Under the pieces are notes generated by a model, which made no database searches, was not told the origin of the DNA, and worked only from the letters and a program-made list of their open reading frames with translations. From CAYJVB01 sp964373575 (GTDB taxonomy: Archaea; Aenigmatarchaeota; Aenigmatarchaeia; CG10238-14): a DNA stretch of 34,845 bases. Within the stretch, counting starts at the first letter, position 1. The number at the start of each line of letters is the position of its first letter. The DNA lies in contig CAYJVB010000006.1 of assembly GCA_964373575.1 (NCBI GenBank), positions 1 to 34,845 of the forward strand, read 5' to 3'. Positions 16,021 to 23,548 of this stretch are shown here, piece after piece. A program made the position numbers and the translations under genes.

Positions 16021-16518
16021 ATGATTATGAAAGGGGAGAAATTGAATAAATCTAAAATTGTTTCTGACGAAATTACAGCATATGGTCATGAAAACATATT
16101 ATCTATGCACAACTCGACTATTGCCATAACTAAGGATTCGCGATTGACTAAAAATGGAGATTGCATAATTGCTGTGAATTCAGATAAATCCTGTAAAGAT
16201 TTGAAAGATCAGCTGAAAAGATATTTGATGTCTGGAAAACCTGTAAAAATAGTTATTGAAGTAGATGGTATTAGAGACGAGGTAATCGGTTTTGGGTCAC
16301 GTCAATTGAAATTGACTTCTACCAAGGATATTGTAATTAGAAAATCTGGCTTTATCGATGACAGAACACTTATTATTCGTGCCGACAAATCAGCGGTCAA
16401 TATTAATAGAGAATTAATCGATAAATTAAAGTATCCAAAAAATGTTGTGAAAATAAAAATTGAAATGATTAAATGGGGAAGCCGAGATTTGAACTCGGGC
16501 CGCCAACTTTTTCTTTAA
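16021..16518 (+). CDS. DUF371 family protein
   Basis: 165 residues, or fewer if the internal ATG codons at the start are used. The family's N-terminal hallmark is visible: ITAYGHENILSMHNSTIAIT, then LTKNGDCIIAVNSDKSC. DUF371 is a conserved archaeal protein without an established function. The last 15 residues (from about WGSRDLNS) are translated from the antisense strand of the tRNA-Pro gene and are therefore probably not conserved; the native stop seems to have been lost and replaced by one inside the tRNA gene. Coupled to trmI, which fits a role near tRNA or translation, by inference only. Confidence 0.85.
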   Translation: MIMKGEKLNKSKIVSDEITAYGHENILSMHNSTIAITKDSRLTKNGDCIIAVNSDKSCKDLKDQLKRYLMSGKPVKIVIEVDGIRDEVIGFGSRQLKLTSTKDIVIRKSGFIDDRTLIIRADKSAVNINRELIDKLKYPKNVVKIKIEMIKWGSRDLNSGRQLFL

Positions 16519-16581
16519 TTAATAACCCGAAGCTGGAAATCTAGTTTTCATTAATACTAGTCCAAGCTATACTACTTCCCC
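16474..16581 (-). tRNA. tRNA-Pro (anticodon CGG) with two introns
   Basis: Acceptor GGGGAAG pairs perfectly with CTTCCCC, discriminator A, no encoded CCA. T arm CCGAG-TTCAAAT-CTCGG. Anticodon stem CCAGC with GTTGG around TT-CGG-G, with anticodon at 16527-16529. Intron 2 (16509-16525, 17 bases) sits after G37, the canonical site; only three pairs (TTC/GAA) form its central helix. Intron 1 (16539-16554, 16 bases) interrupts the 3' strand of the D stem. It has a clean bulge-helix-bulge: outer helix TTGGA/TCCAG, central helix CTAG/CTAG, bulges TAT and ATT. Cutting after the second base of each bulge restores D stem GTAT/GTAT. The mature tRNA is 75 bases. The gene overlaps the hel308 3' end by 15 bases and the DUF371 3' end by 45. 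Confidence 0.85.
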
Positions 16582-18741
16582 CTTGTTGTTAAATAATATC
16601 TGTTGCCTTTCTTCCTTTTCTCCTAACTGCTCTTTTATCTGTTTAGCAATAATTGGGCCGACAACCCTGGAAATGGAGTCTATTGCTGCATTTCTCAAAT
16701 CTTCTATCGCCTTAAATCCTGCATTAAATAATCTTCTAGATCTAACTCGACCTATGTTTCTTAACCTAACTAGAGGCAATAATTCTTCTTTTATTCCATG
16801 TTGCATTCTGATTCTAATTTTTTTAAGTGAATTCAATAACTCTTTGTGCCCCAATAGCAAGGTTATTTCATGAACAGAATATAACAGCCAGTCTATGTTT
16901 GTTAGACGTGTTCTTAATTCTCCTGGAGCTATGTTATGTTTAGTTAGAATGTAATCTTCGGTTAATTCATTAATCCAGTCATAAAAAACTAGAGCTGTCT
17001 TTACTGATTTAACAAAATTTTCATATTCATCATCCCATTGTTCAGGGGTTTCTATCAGGAATTTTCCGTCATTTTCTATCAATATTTTCTCAATTTCTTC
17101 TACATCTTTATTTCTTACAGATAATAGGGGTCTCATTTCTGCTGTTTGGGTTAACATTTGAAGATAACCAAAAACAGTTATGTTCATTTTTGTAGCCTTA
17201 TTTATGGAATTAACGAAATGGTACCCTGTTATTGGATCCAAATAAAGTTCTGATATTCTTTTTCCTAATTTTGTTGCCTTTAATGAGTCATTTTCTTTAA
17301 CTATGAATTTGAATTTGATCAGCATGTCAATAATTCGTTCTAACTTAAACTTTATTTCTGAAATACTACCATACTGATATGAGAAAAATGTTTTTTCAAA
17401 AAAATTAATCAAACCCTTTTCTGAGTTTACAAAATCTGATGCTACCAAGGCTAGTGTATGCATACGTAACACCGGTTCTAAAGCCAATTTTGATTGAATT
17501 TCCTCTGGACTGGCCTGAATATATCTGTCAATAAATTCGCTTGCTTCAGATTCCGATTTTGCTATTAGAATTGATTCACCAAAACTGTCATATTGAGGTC
17601 TGCCGCTTCTGCCAACAAACTGCTTATATTCCATAACTGGAATGTATTGAGAACCGTAACCGGCATAATATCTTTTTGCATCACGAATCATTACACGAAA
17701 AGCTGGTAAGTTGACGCCCATTGCAAGTGTTGGGGTTGCTATTATTACCTTTATTACACCTTTTTTGAATTCTTTTTCAATTGTTTTTTTTTGTTTAGTT
17801 AATAACCCTGCATGGTGAAAGGCGACACCATTTTTTATACATTCAGATAATTTTTTGCATTGTTTTGTAGGCACTTCTAAAGTATTTAATATTTCTTCGG
17901 CGTTTTTTTCCAATTTTAACTTTTCATCCATAGTAATGAATAACTTTGCTATCTTAGATAATCTTTCTGCAAAGGCTTCTGCATTTCTCCTCGTTGCGAC
18001 AAAAACTAGTAATTGTTTTTTCATTTCAAGCGTATTTTCAACTACAGAAAAATCCTGTTCTAGATTTTCATTGAGTTTATAGCCCTCTCTATCCAAAAAA
18101 TCTATTGTGTGATTATAAGAAATTCCTTCATATAGTCTTACCGGTCTCCACTCACTAACAATTGATTTTCCTTTGAGCCAAGACGCTAAATCTACAGAAT
18201 TACTAATAGTTGCACTTAATCCCAATATTTTTGCATGTGGATTCATCTCTCTTAGACGAGTCAAAAGAATTTCTAATGTTGGTCCACGTGATACGTCATT
18301 CAGCATATGTATTTCGTCCACTATTATTAGTCCTATATCTTTTACCCAATCTGCGCCATGCCGTATTAAACTATCGGCCTTTTCATTGCTGCATATTATT
18401 AAATCGCAGTCTCTAAGCCAACTATCAGAACTATCAAGGTCACCTACTGATAATGCAACTTTTATTCCAAATTTGGAAAAATTTTCTTTGAAGTTGGAAT
18501 GATGTTCTTGGGCTAGAGCAACAAGAGGACATAAATAGAGAGTTTTTCTTTTTTCGTTAAAAAATGTTTTAAGAATTGATAAAGCAGCACATAAAGTTTT
18601 GCCGCTAGCTGTTGGTGCTGAAATTATTATATTCTTGCTTTCGAAAATACCGTTTTTTATAGAGAGTTGCTGCACTGGATTGAGTTGACTCAAGTTAAAG
18701 GACTCCAAAGTCTTTTGTATTATTTCTTCCGATGTTAACAT
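16567..18741 (-). CDS. hel308: Hel308-type superfamily 2 DNA helicase
   Basis: 3'-to-5' DNA helicase acting on stalled forks and recombination intermediates. 724 residues. Motif I APTASGKT (42-49), motif Ib region, motif II DEIH (142-145), motif III LSATIS (about 175-180), TPTLAMGVNLPAF, and motif VI QFVGRSGRPQYD (374-385). A winged-helix and ratchet region follows, with a C-terminal helix-hairpin-helix-like domain (RNIGRVRSRRLFNAGFKAI). Order and length fit Hel308/Hjm. Its last five codons and stop lie within the tRNA-Pro gene on the same strand. Confidence 0.93.
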   Translation of the reverse strand: MLTSEEIIQKTLESFNLSQLNPVQQLSIKNGIFESKNIIISAPTASGKTLCAALSILKTFFNEKRKTLYLCPLVALAQEHHSNFKENFSKFGIKVALSVGDLDSSDSWLRDCDLIICSNEKADSLIRHGADWVKDIGLIIVDEIHMLNDVSRGPTLEILLTRLREMNPHAKILGLSATISNSVDLASWLKGKSIVSEWRPVRLYEGISYNHTIDFLDREGYKLNENLEQDFSVVENTLEMKKQLLVFVATRRNAEAFAERLSKIAKLFITMDEKLKLEKNAEEILNTLEVPTKQCKKLSECIKNGVAFHHAGLLTKQKKTIEKEFKKGVIKVIIATPTLAMGVNLPAFRVMIRDAKRYYAGYGSQYIPVMEYKQFVGRSGRPQYDSFGESILIAKSESEASEFIDRYIQASPEEIQSKLALEPVLRMHTLALVASDFVNSEKGLINFFEKTFFSYQYGSISEIKFKLERIIDMLIKFKFIVKENDSLKATKLGKRISELYLDPITGYHFVNSINKATKMNITVFGYLQMLTQTAEMRPLLSVRNKDVEEIEKILIENDGKFLIETPEQWDDEYENFVKSVKTALVFYDWINELTEDYILTKHNIAPGELRTRLTNIDWLLYSVHEITLLLGHKELLNSLKKIRIRMQHGIKEELLPLVRLRNIGRVRSRRLFNAGFKAIEDLRNAAIDSISRVVGPIIAKQIKEQLGEKEERQQILFNNKGEVV

Positions 18742-18810
18742 GTTATCACGATTTGCCTATTGATTTAGGCCATTAAAACCTTTTATTTGTGCTGCAACTA
18801 TTCTAGTATG

Positions 18811-18876
18811 ATGAAAGTATTACTTGTAATGGATATGATAAATGAAATCATCAATTCTAGAGAATTTATTTGGTAA
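18811..18876 (+). pseudogene. Possible remnant of an isochorismatase-family gene start
   Basis: A 21-codon frame reads MKVLLVMDMINEIINSREF and then W-stop. The first part resembles the N-terminal strand of isochorismatase/nicotinamidase-type cysteine hydrolases (hydrophobic strand followed by D-M-x-N). No continuation is visible in any frame of the following 120 bases. It may be a decayed gene start or chance. The surrounding 18742-19001 spacer holds nothing else I can support. Confidence 0.25.
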
Positions 18877-19001
18877 TACAATATAAGTGTCATAATGTTT
18901 CTATTTGGAAAATTAGGTAACTACATTTAGAATACTAAATTTCTTTTAATGTACAGAAAATATTTTATTAATTGCAAGCGAATTCATGAACTGTGATTCG
19001 A

Positions 19002-19127
19002 ATGCAATGTAAAATGTGTAATGGATATTTGACATATAAATTTGCCAACGGGATAGCACGAATGGAAATTTGCTTATTTTGTGGACATATGAGAAATGCA
19101 AACAGTATTTTATCGCCAATTTTATAA
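19002..19127 (+). CDS. Tiny zinc-ribbon protein, 41 residues
   Basis: ATG 19002 to TAA 19125-19127. Cysteines C3/C6 (MQCKMCNG) and C24/C27 (EICLFCGH) form two knuckles 17 residues apart, the layout of a zinc ribbon. No clear ribosome binding site is seen, so confidence is moderate. It precedes a small membrane protein gene on the same strand by 44 bases. Confidence 0.45.
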   Translation: MQCKMCNGYLTYKFANGIARMEICLFCGHMRNANSILSPIL

Positions 19128-19171
19128 TAGTTAGATTTTTATGTAAGAAAATTAAATTTTATTATGGTAAC

Positions 19172-19369
19172 ATGGACACGTCACATGATAAAAAAATTTT
19201 TTGGGGGTTTGTAATTTTTGTTGTAGGCTTTTTTTGGTATGCACAGGAAACTGATCTAGTTAGTTTGCAACCATTTTGGCCGATTATGGTAATGCTTGTT
19301 GGTTTTTTGTTGGTAGTAAAGGGCGCCTTTTATAAACAATGGGAAATGAGAACTAAAAGAAAACGTTAA
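19172..19369 (+). CDS. Small two-span membrane protein (LiaI/LiaF-like transmembrane region)
   Basis: 65 residues from ATG 19172; the frame is open upstream but that part overlaps the zinc-ribbon gene and is not family-like. Two membrane segments (about 9-25 and 35-52), with the LQPFWPIMVMLVGFLLV pattern seen in LiaI-LiaF-like transmembrane regions, then a basic cytoplasmic tail (RTKRKR). A TATA-like ATTAAATTTTATTA about 20 bases upstream suggests a leaderless message. Function not known. Confidence 0.65.
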   Translation: MDTSHDKKIFWGFVIFVVGFFWYAQETDLVSLQPFWPIMVMLVGFLLVVKGAFYKQWEMRTKRKR

Positions 19370-19379
19370 GCTGGTTATT

Positions 19380-19931
19380 TTACAGAGAAAATTCTAATCT
19401 TAGTTTTTCGTCTCTAAGTTTTTTGTCCACCAGTTCGTATTTACTTGGAACGTTCAGGATTTTAAAGTATCCTTTATTACCCGCATATGCACGTAATTCT
19501 ACCGAATTTGGCATATTATTGATCTCTATGTCTTTTTCTGATTTAACACCTGGCAAATCAGCAGTAATTATTGCCCCTGTATCAGTTTTTTCTGTAACAA
19601 TTTCGGGTTCAAGAATTTCTTTGGGGTGTTGTCGTTCAGTTACTTTTCTTTGTTCGGATTTATAATATTGCTGTTTCTGTCTCATTGGGGTTACAGCAAC
19701 TTGTGGTGACCCGAAACCTGTAGTTATACTAATTGTTATACCGTTTACAGCCTGTTTGACACCTTTTTCAGATGTTGGGGTGGCGAATTTTTTTCTAATT
19801 ACTTCTAAATGCTTATTTATTAAGCCTACAAGCATGTTGTGCTCATTAATTTGGCGTCCACAGGATGGGCAGTAATTCCATTTCGACTCAATGTCGTGTT
19901 TACAATAAAGACATTTCATAAACGACCCCAT
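19380..19931 (-). CDS. Zinc-ribbon / HSP20-like (alpha-crystallin fold) fusion protein
   Basis: 183 residues. N-terminal zinc ribbon (CLYCKHD and CPSCGRQ, about 7-25), a middle region of low complexity (30-110, basic and Gln-rich), and a C-terminal beta-sandwich (about 112-183; TDTGAIITADLPGV, SVELRA, YFKILNVPSKYEL, KLRLEFSL) with the small-heat-shock-protein pattern. The C-terminal IxI assembly motif of true sHSPs is absent. TTTATAAAAGG (about 19954-19964) lies close to 25 bases before ATG 19931, so the message is probably leaderless. Role as a chaperone or adaptor is inferred. Confidence 0.75.
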   Translation of the reverse strand: MGSFMKCLYCKHDIESKWNYCPSCGRQINEHNMLVGLINKHLEVIRKKFATPTSEKGVKQAVNGITISITTGFGSPQVAVTPMRQKQQYYKSEQRKVTERQHPKEILEPEIVTEKTDTGAIITADLPGVKSEKDIEINNMPNSVELRAYAGNKGYFKILNVPSKYELVDKKLRDEKLRLEFSL

Positions 19932-20044
19932 AAATATAGATTGTTTCTACTGCCTTTTATAAATATCAACTTGAAAATTAGAAGTGAGAGTTGCATGTAG
20001 TTATATTATGTTTACTTTAGATATTTTTACTTAAATCGTCTTTT

Positions 20045-20326
20045 TTATTCCATTAATATCTTTCTGGTTTCTTTTACGCCTGGTTTCAGTTTTATAAGTC
20101 TTATTTTAACCACTTTTGACAAATCTTCACCTGCATCAACTTCTTCAATCATATCTGCCATATGTATATTCATATATCGACGTACGGTTGCTTCGGGTAG
20201 TCTGCTGCGTCTGGAAATTTCCCTTATCCAAAGCCAGTCTTCAGCATTTAAGAGTACTTGATAGAGCCTTTTCATTGTTTCCTCATTAGGTTTGCTGGGC
20301 CTTCCTCTACCTCTTTTTATGGACAT
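20045..20326 (-). CDS. Small helix-turn-helix DNA-binding protein with AT-hook-like N-terminus
   Basis: 93 residues. Residues 5-13 (RGRGRPSKP) match an AT-hook core (RGRP), followed by a helix-turn-helix of the winged type (about 16-75: DWLWIREISRRSRLPEATVRRYM). A basic C-terminal strand region follows. It is divergent from kae1 over 70 bases, so regulating that promoter is possible. Specific family not recognised. Confidence 0.7.
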   Translation of the reverse strand: MSIKRGRGRPSKPNEETMKRLYQVLLNAEDWLWIREISRRSRLPEATVRRYMNIHMADMIEEVDAGEDLSKVVKIRLIKLKPGVKETRKILME

Positions 20327-20399
20327 AATAAATTATTACGCGGTGCGTATAAAATAGTTTCCGAATAGAATTAATAATTCGAGTGAATAATAATTGAAT

Positions 20400-21386
20400 A
20401 TGATCTGTTTAGGAATAGAATCTACAGCACATACCTTTGGTGTTGGTATTGTGACGGGTGAGGGAAAAATATTAGCTGACACTAAATCGATGTATAAACC
20501 GCCACTAGGCCAAGGAATACACCCTAGAAAGGCATTTGAGCATCATATTGAAAACTCAAAATTAATAGTTGAAAACGCTTTAAACCAAGCAAAAATTAAA
20601 ATGGAGCATATAGATGTCATAGCATTTTCAAAAGGTCCTGGATTACCAAATTCTCTCGCAGTTGGGGCATTTATTGCTAGATTTCTTTCATTAAAGTATA
20701 AAAAACCTATTATTGGTGTAAATCATCCTGTAGGTCACGTAGAAATCGGAAAATTAACAACTGGTGCCAAAGATCCCGTTGTCCTTTATTGCTCGGGTGG
20801 AAATACTCAGATAATCGCATTTACAGAAGGTAAGTATAGGGTTTTTGGAGAAACACTTGATATTCCGATAGGAAATGCTTTTGATGTATTGGCAAGATAT
20901 ATGAAATTAGAAATGCCAGGGGGACCTAAAATTGAAAAATTAGCAAAAAAAGGCTGCTGGGTTGAATTACCTTACATTATAAAAGGTATGGATTTTTCTT
21001 TTTCTGGCATTGTTACTGAATCAAAGAAGTTACTAGATCGGGGTGCAAGTAGACAAGATATTTGCTTTTCAATACAAGAATCTTGCTTTTCAATGCTTGT
21101 AGAGGCTACAGAAAGGGCTTTGACACATACAGAAAAAAAAGAGGTATTAATTACAGGTGGCGTAGCTGCTAATTACCGTTTAAGGAAAATGATCGATAAT
21201 ATGTGCCGAGAAAGAGGATCAACTGCCTATTCTGTTGAACTAAGGTATAGTGGAGATAATGGTGTTATGATTAGCTGGCCCGGAATATTATCATATCAAC
21301 ACAACAATGTGGAATCCGTTGAGAGTACAATTATAAACAAAGATTGGAGGATTGACGAAGCTGAAATTCCATGGATGAATATTTAA
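20400..21386 (+). CDS. kae1: tRNA N6-threonylcarbamoyladenosine synthase subunit Kae1/TsaD
   Basis: Transfers threonylcarbamoyl to A37 of ANN-decoding tRNAs within the KEOPS complex. 328 residues from ATG 20400; a TTG two codons earlier is less likely. ASKHA-fold features include CLGIESTAHTFGVGIV, FSKGPGLPNSL, the metal site NHPVGHVEIG, CSGGNTQ, GNAFDVLAR and ITGGVAANYRLR. The C-terminal Bud32 kinase domain fused in many euryarchaea is absent, so Bud32 must be encoded elsewhere. Confidence 0.96.
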   Translation: MICLGIESTAHTFGVGIVTGEGKILADTKSMYKPPLGQGIHPRKAFEHHIENSKLIVENALNQAKIKMEHIDVIAFSKGPGLPNSLAVGAFIARFLSLKYKKPIIGVNHPVGHVEIGKLTTGAKDPVVLYCSGGNTQIIAFTEGKYRVFGETLDIPIGNAFDVLARYMKLEMPGGPKIEKLAKKGCWVELPYIIKGMDFSFSGIVTESKKLLDRGASRQDICFSIQESCFSMLVEATERALTHTEKKEVLITGGVAANYRLRKMIDNMCRERGSTAYSVELRYSGDNGVMISWPGILSYQHNNVESVESTIINKDWRIDEAEIPWMNI

Positions 21387-21408
21387 ATTTCAGAGACTAT
21401 TATTAATT

Positions 21409-22044
21409 GTGGGAATATTCGATTTCTTTCGGAAACAGAAAAATGAGTCTAATCAGGATATGGATAGTATAGTCAGCAATAGTAATCAATTATCATCAAT
21501 AATCAATAATAATCAACAGAAAGATGAAAAATTTTCTAAAAGAGATCTTCACTATGCAAGAAGAATTGGCCAAATTGAGGAAATGTCGGAAAATGTATCA
21601 ACTATAAAGGATAAATTGACTGCATTGGATGTTAAGTTTGACTTACGAATTCCTGATAAACTGTTAACTGAAAAGAAATTTGAGGAGGAAACATTGGAGG
21701 GTAGAGACATACTTGTCGAAATAAATGCGATTAGAAAGAGTGTAGAAGAATTAGAAAAAGCAATCACCAATAAGCAACAACTAACTGCAATCGAAACAAT
21801 TAAAGAATCTACTGATAAGATCGAATTTGATCTAAGAGAAACTGAAATAAGAAAAATAATTAGACAAGATAGACTAACTACAGAAGAATTAGGTAAACGT
21901 GTAGGTCTGTCCAGAAGCAGGACTAATCAAATACTACTGGAAATGCAGACTAAAGGCCTAGTATCGCGTGCTAAATACGGTAAAAAATATCTTTGGACTG
22001 TAACGGACAATTCACGTGAAGTTAAATTAACTCATTTTCACTGA
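21409..22044 (+). CDS. Coiled-coil protein with C-terminal winged helix and amphipathic N-terminus
   Basis: 211 residues from GTG 21409. MGIFDFFRKQK is a short amphipathic helix of the kind that docks peripheral proteins to membranes. Residues about 45-140 are charged and helical (coiled coil). Residues about 145-205 form a winged helix-turn-helix (IRKIIRQDRLTTEELGKRV, SRSRTNQILLEMQTKGLV). A DNA-binding protein tethered at the membrane is a reasonable inference. Its last codons contain a TTCACGTGAA palindrome (22011-22020) and overlap the convergent PRC-barrel gene by 23 bases. No named family recognised. Confidence 0.7.
   Translation: MGIFDFFRKQKNESNQDMDSIVSNSNQLSSIINNNQQKDEKFSKRDLHYARRIGQIEEMSENVSTIKDKLTALDVKFDLRIPDKLLTEKKFEEETLEGRDILVEINAIRKSVEELEKAITNKQQLTAIETIKESTDKIEFDLRETEIRKIIRQDRLTTEELGKRVGLSRSRTNQILLEMQTKGLVSRAKYGKKYLWTVTDNSREVKLTHFH
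22011..22020. repeat. TTCACGTGAA palindrome, copy 1
   Basis: A perfect ten-base palindrome inside the last codons of the winged-helix gene. This is one of four exact copies in the window; the sequence equals the central ten bases of the bacterial ParB-binding site parS. Confidence 0.7.
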
Positions 22045-22285
22045 CAATAACGAAATCTCCTATTGACTTTACGGCACTGAAAGGAATTAATATTCTTCCG
22101 CTATCATCCGTTTTCAAATTCATATCTTTTAGATGTTGTGTGGCTTCTCGAACTACAATATTCAATAATTCCCCACTTTCAGTAACAAAGTCAACATTAG
22201 TAATTACTCCAAATCTTCTACCCGTTTCTTCACTTATAATTGTTTTACCAACTATTGTTTTTGCTTTAACTCTTGTTCCTCCCAT
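22022..22285 (-). CDS. PRC-barrel domain protein
   Basis: 87 residues, essentially one PRC-barrel: VKAKTIVGKTIISEETGRRFGVITNVDFV, then ILIPFSAVKSIGDFVIV. Small PRC-barrel proteins occur in RNA processing (RimM-like) and, in haloarchaea, as the cell division proteins CdpB1/CdpB2 that work with SepF and FtsZ. The size fits the latter, and ftsZ is present in this window, but no SepF is seen. Convergent with the winged-helix gene (23-base overlap). Confidence 0.8.
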   Translation of the reverse strand: MGGTRVKAKTIVGKTIISEETGRRFGVITNVDFVTESGELLNIVVREATQHLKDMNLKTDDSGRILIPFSAVKSIGDFVIVSENELI

Positions 22286-22355
22286 TATATCACCTAAAAT
22301 ATTTTGTTAAATAATAATATATTCTTAACTATTATTATTTATTCTTTCTAGTATT

Positions 22356-23435
22356 TTAAGCCTCTGCAAAAACAGTTTTTGCTTTTCCACTAAGAGAATA
22401 GACATAACTGGTACCCAGTTTTTTCCTTCTTATTAACTCATCTCCCATAAGACGCCTAAGTATATTATTAACCGACCTAATTGCATGGTTTTTAGACTTA
22501 TATTGTGATCCATCTATAAATTCGACTATTTCTGTTGGTGTTATATCTGGTTTTTTGTTCAACAGCCCCAAAATTTCTTTCTGTTTTAAGGTCATATTTA
22601 TTCTAGACTCGCCATTTGACGGTATGCCCATTGGAACCTTGAATATCTGCTCAACGAATGACACGTTTACTGCTTGTATGTTCCTTTTTACCGCTTCGTG
22701 GATTAGTTGATCACACACTTTGATTACTTCACGTGGAAATCCACCAGTAATTTCATATATTTTTTCTATAGAGTCACTACTAAGGGGGGTTAGACCCGTT
22801 CCACCAACCTTTTCGATTCTTTTTCTTATTAGGGCTTCTGTCTCAAAATCTTTCAATGACTGGAGATAGACTTTTGTGTTTATTCGCATGTATAGCGTTG
22901 GCAAGTCTTGCTCAAGTTTTTTTTCAAATGTAGGTAAACCTGCAAAAACCAACATCAAATTTGGTACAATATCGTTTATAGTTCTTATCCACTCGAGCAC
23001 TTCTATAGAACTTTCATGTGCCTCGTCTATCAATAAAACAGTTTTCTGTTTTTGTGTTTTTTTCAGCATATATTTTTGAATGTTCATAACTGAAATTTTT
23101 CCGAATCTAAGCTGATCAAAAACATTAAAACCTAATATAAGTTTCATTAAAGACACCAGTTCGTCTTTAGTTAATGGTGGTTTTGGAATATAGTAACCAA
23201 AGAAACCGTCGGTGTTATTTACAGCGTTGCTAACCCAATTCAACAATGTTGTCTTACCTGATCCTGTTGGACCGATAACCATAGCTATTTTATGATGATT
23301 CAATATATGAGAAAGTAAGCTTTCTGTCTGTTCAGTATACCCAACCATCAAATCAGGAAAAATAGCCAGAGTGAATGGATTTTGAGACCACGCGAATTTT
23401 TTATAATATTCATGAGATGATAACATTGGGTTCAC
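22356..23435 (-). CDS. ExeA-like AAA ATPase with C-terminal winged helix
   Basis: 359 residues. Walker A GPTGSGKT (55-62), Walker B LLIDEAHE (134-141), sensor region MLVFAGLPTFEKKL, and GGFPREV as sensor 2. These match the ExeA/TniB branch of AAA ATPases. Residues about 285-355 form a winged helix (KQKEILGLLNKKPDITPTEIVEF, SVNNILRRLMGDELI), giving an Orc1-like layout of AAA plus DNA-binding domain, although the AAA domain is not Orc1. It contains an imperfect TTCACGTGGA at 22728-22737, and its upstream region carries three ACGTGAA copies. Confidence 0.82.
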   Translation of the reverse strand: MNPMLSSHEYYKKFAWSQNPFTLAIFPDLMVGYTEQTESLLSHILNHHKIAMVIGPTGSGKTTLLNWVSNAVNNTDGFFGYYIPKPPLTKDELVSLMKLILGFNVFDQLRFGKISVMNIQKYMLKKTQKQKTVLLIDEAHESSIEVLEWIRTINDIVPNLMLVFAGLPTFEKKLEQDLPTLYMRINTKVYLQSLKDFETEALIRKRIEKVGGTGLTPLSSDSIEKIYEITGGFPREVIKVCDQLIHEAVKRNIQAVNVSFVEQIFKVPMGIPSNGESRINMTLKQKEILGLLNKKPDITPTEIVEFIDGSQYKSKNHAIRSVNNILRRLMGDELIRRKKLGTSYVYSLSGKAKTVFAEA

Positions 23436-23471
23436 ATTAACCTATTACATATATTCATAGATTTAAAAATA

Positions 23472-23509
23472 ACGTGAATATTACGTGAAGTAAAATTAAT
23501 TCACGTGAA
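23472..23509. repeat. Cluster of three ACGTGAA units including palindrome copy 2
   Basis: ACGTGAA occurs at 23472, 23483 and 23503; the last is part of a full TTCACGTGAA (23500-23509). The cluster lies in the 113-base divergent spacer between the AAA ATPase and thpR, the right place for an operator of either gene. Confidence 0.7.
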
Positions 23510-23548
23510 ATAGTAATAAAATTTAAATGTGGCAAACATAATCTTCTT

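Noticed and set aside
16474..16518. C-terminal DUF371 segment WGSRDLNSGRQLFL as a protein domain
   Set aside because: This is the familiar antisense translation of a tRNA T arm and acceptor stem, not a conserved protein segment.
20400..21386. Kae1-Bud32 fusion
   Set aside because: The frame ends after the ASKHA domain and the next gene shows no kinase motifs, so it is stand-alone Kae1.
22356..23435. AAA ATPase as a second Orc1/Cdc6
   Set aside because: Although it has an AAA plus winged-helix layout, the motifs (GPTGSGKTTLLNW, LLIDEAHE) and sensor regions fit the ExeA/TniB branch better than Orc1.
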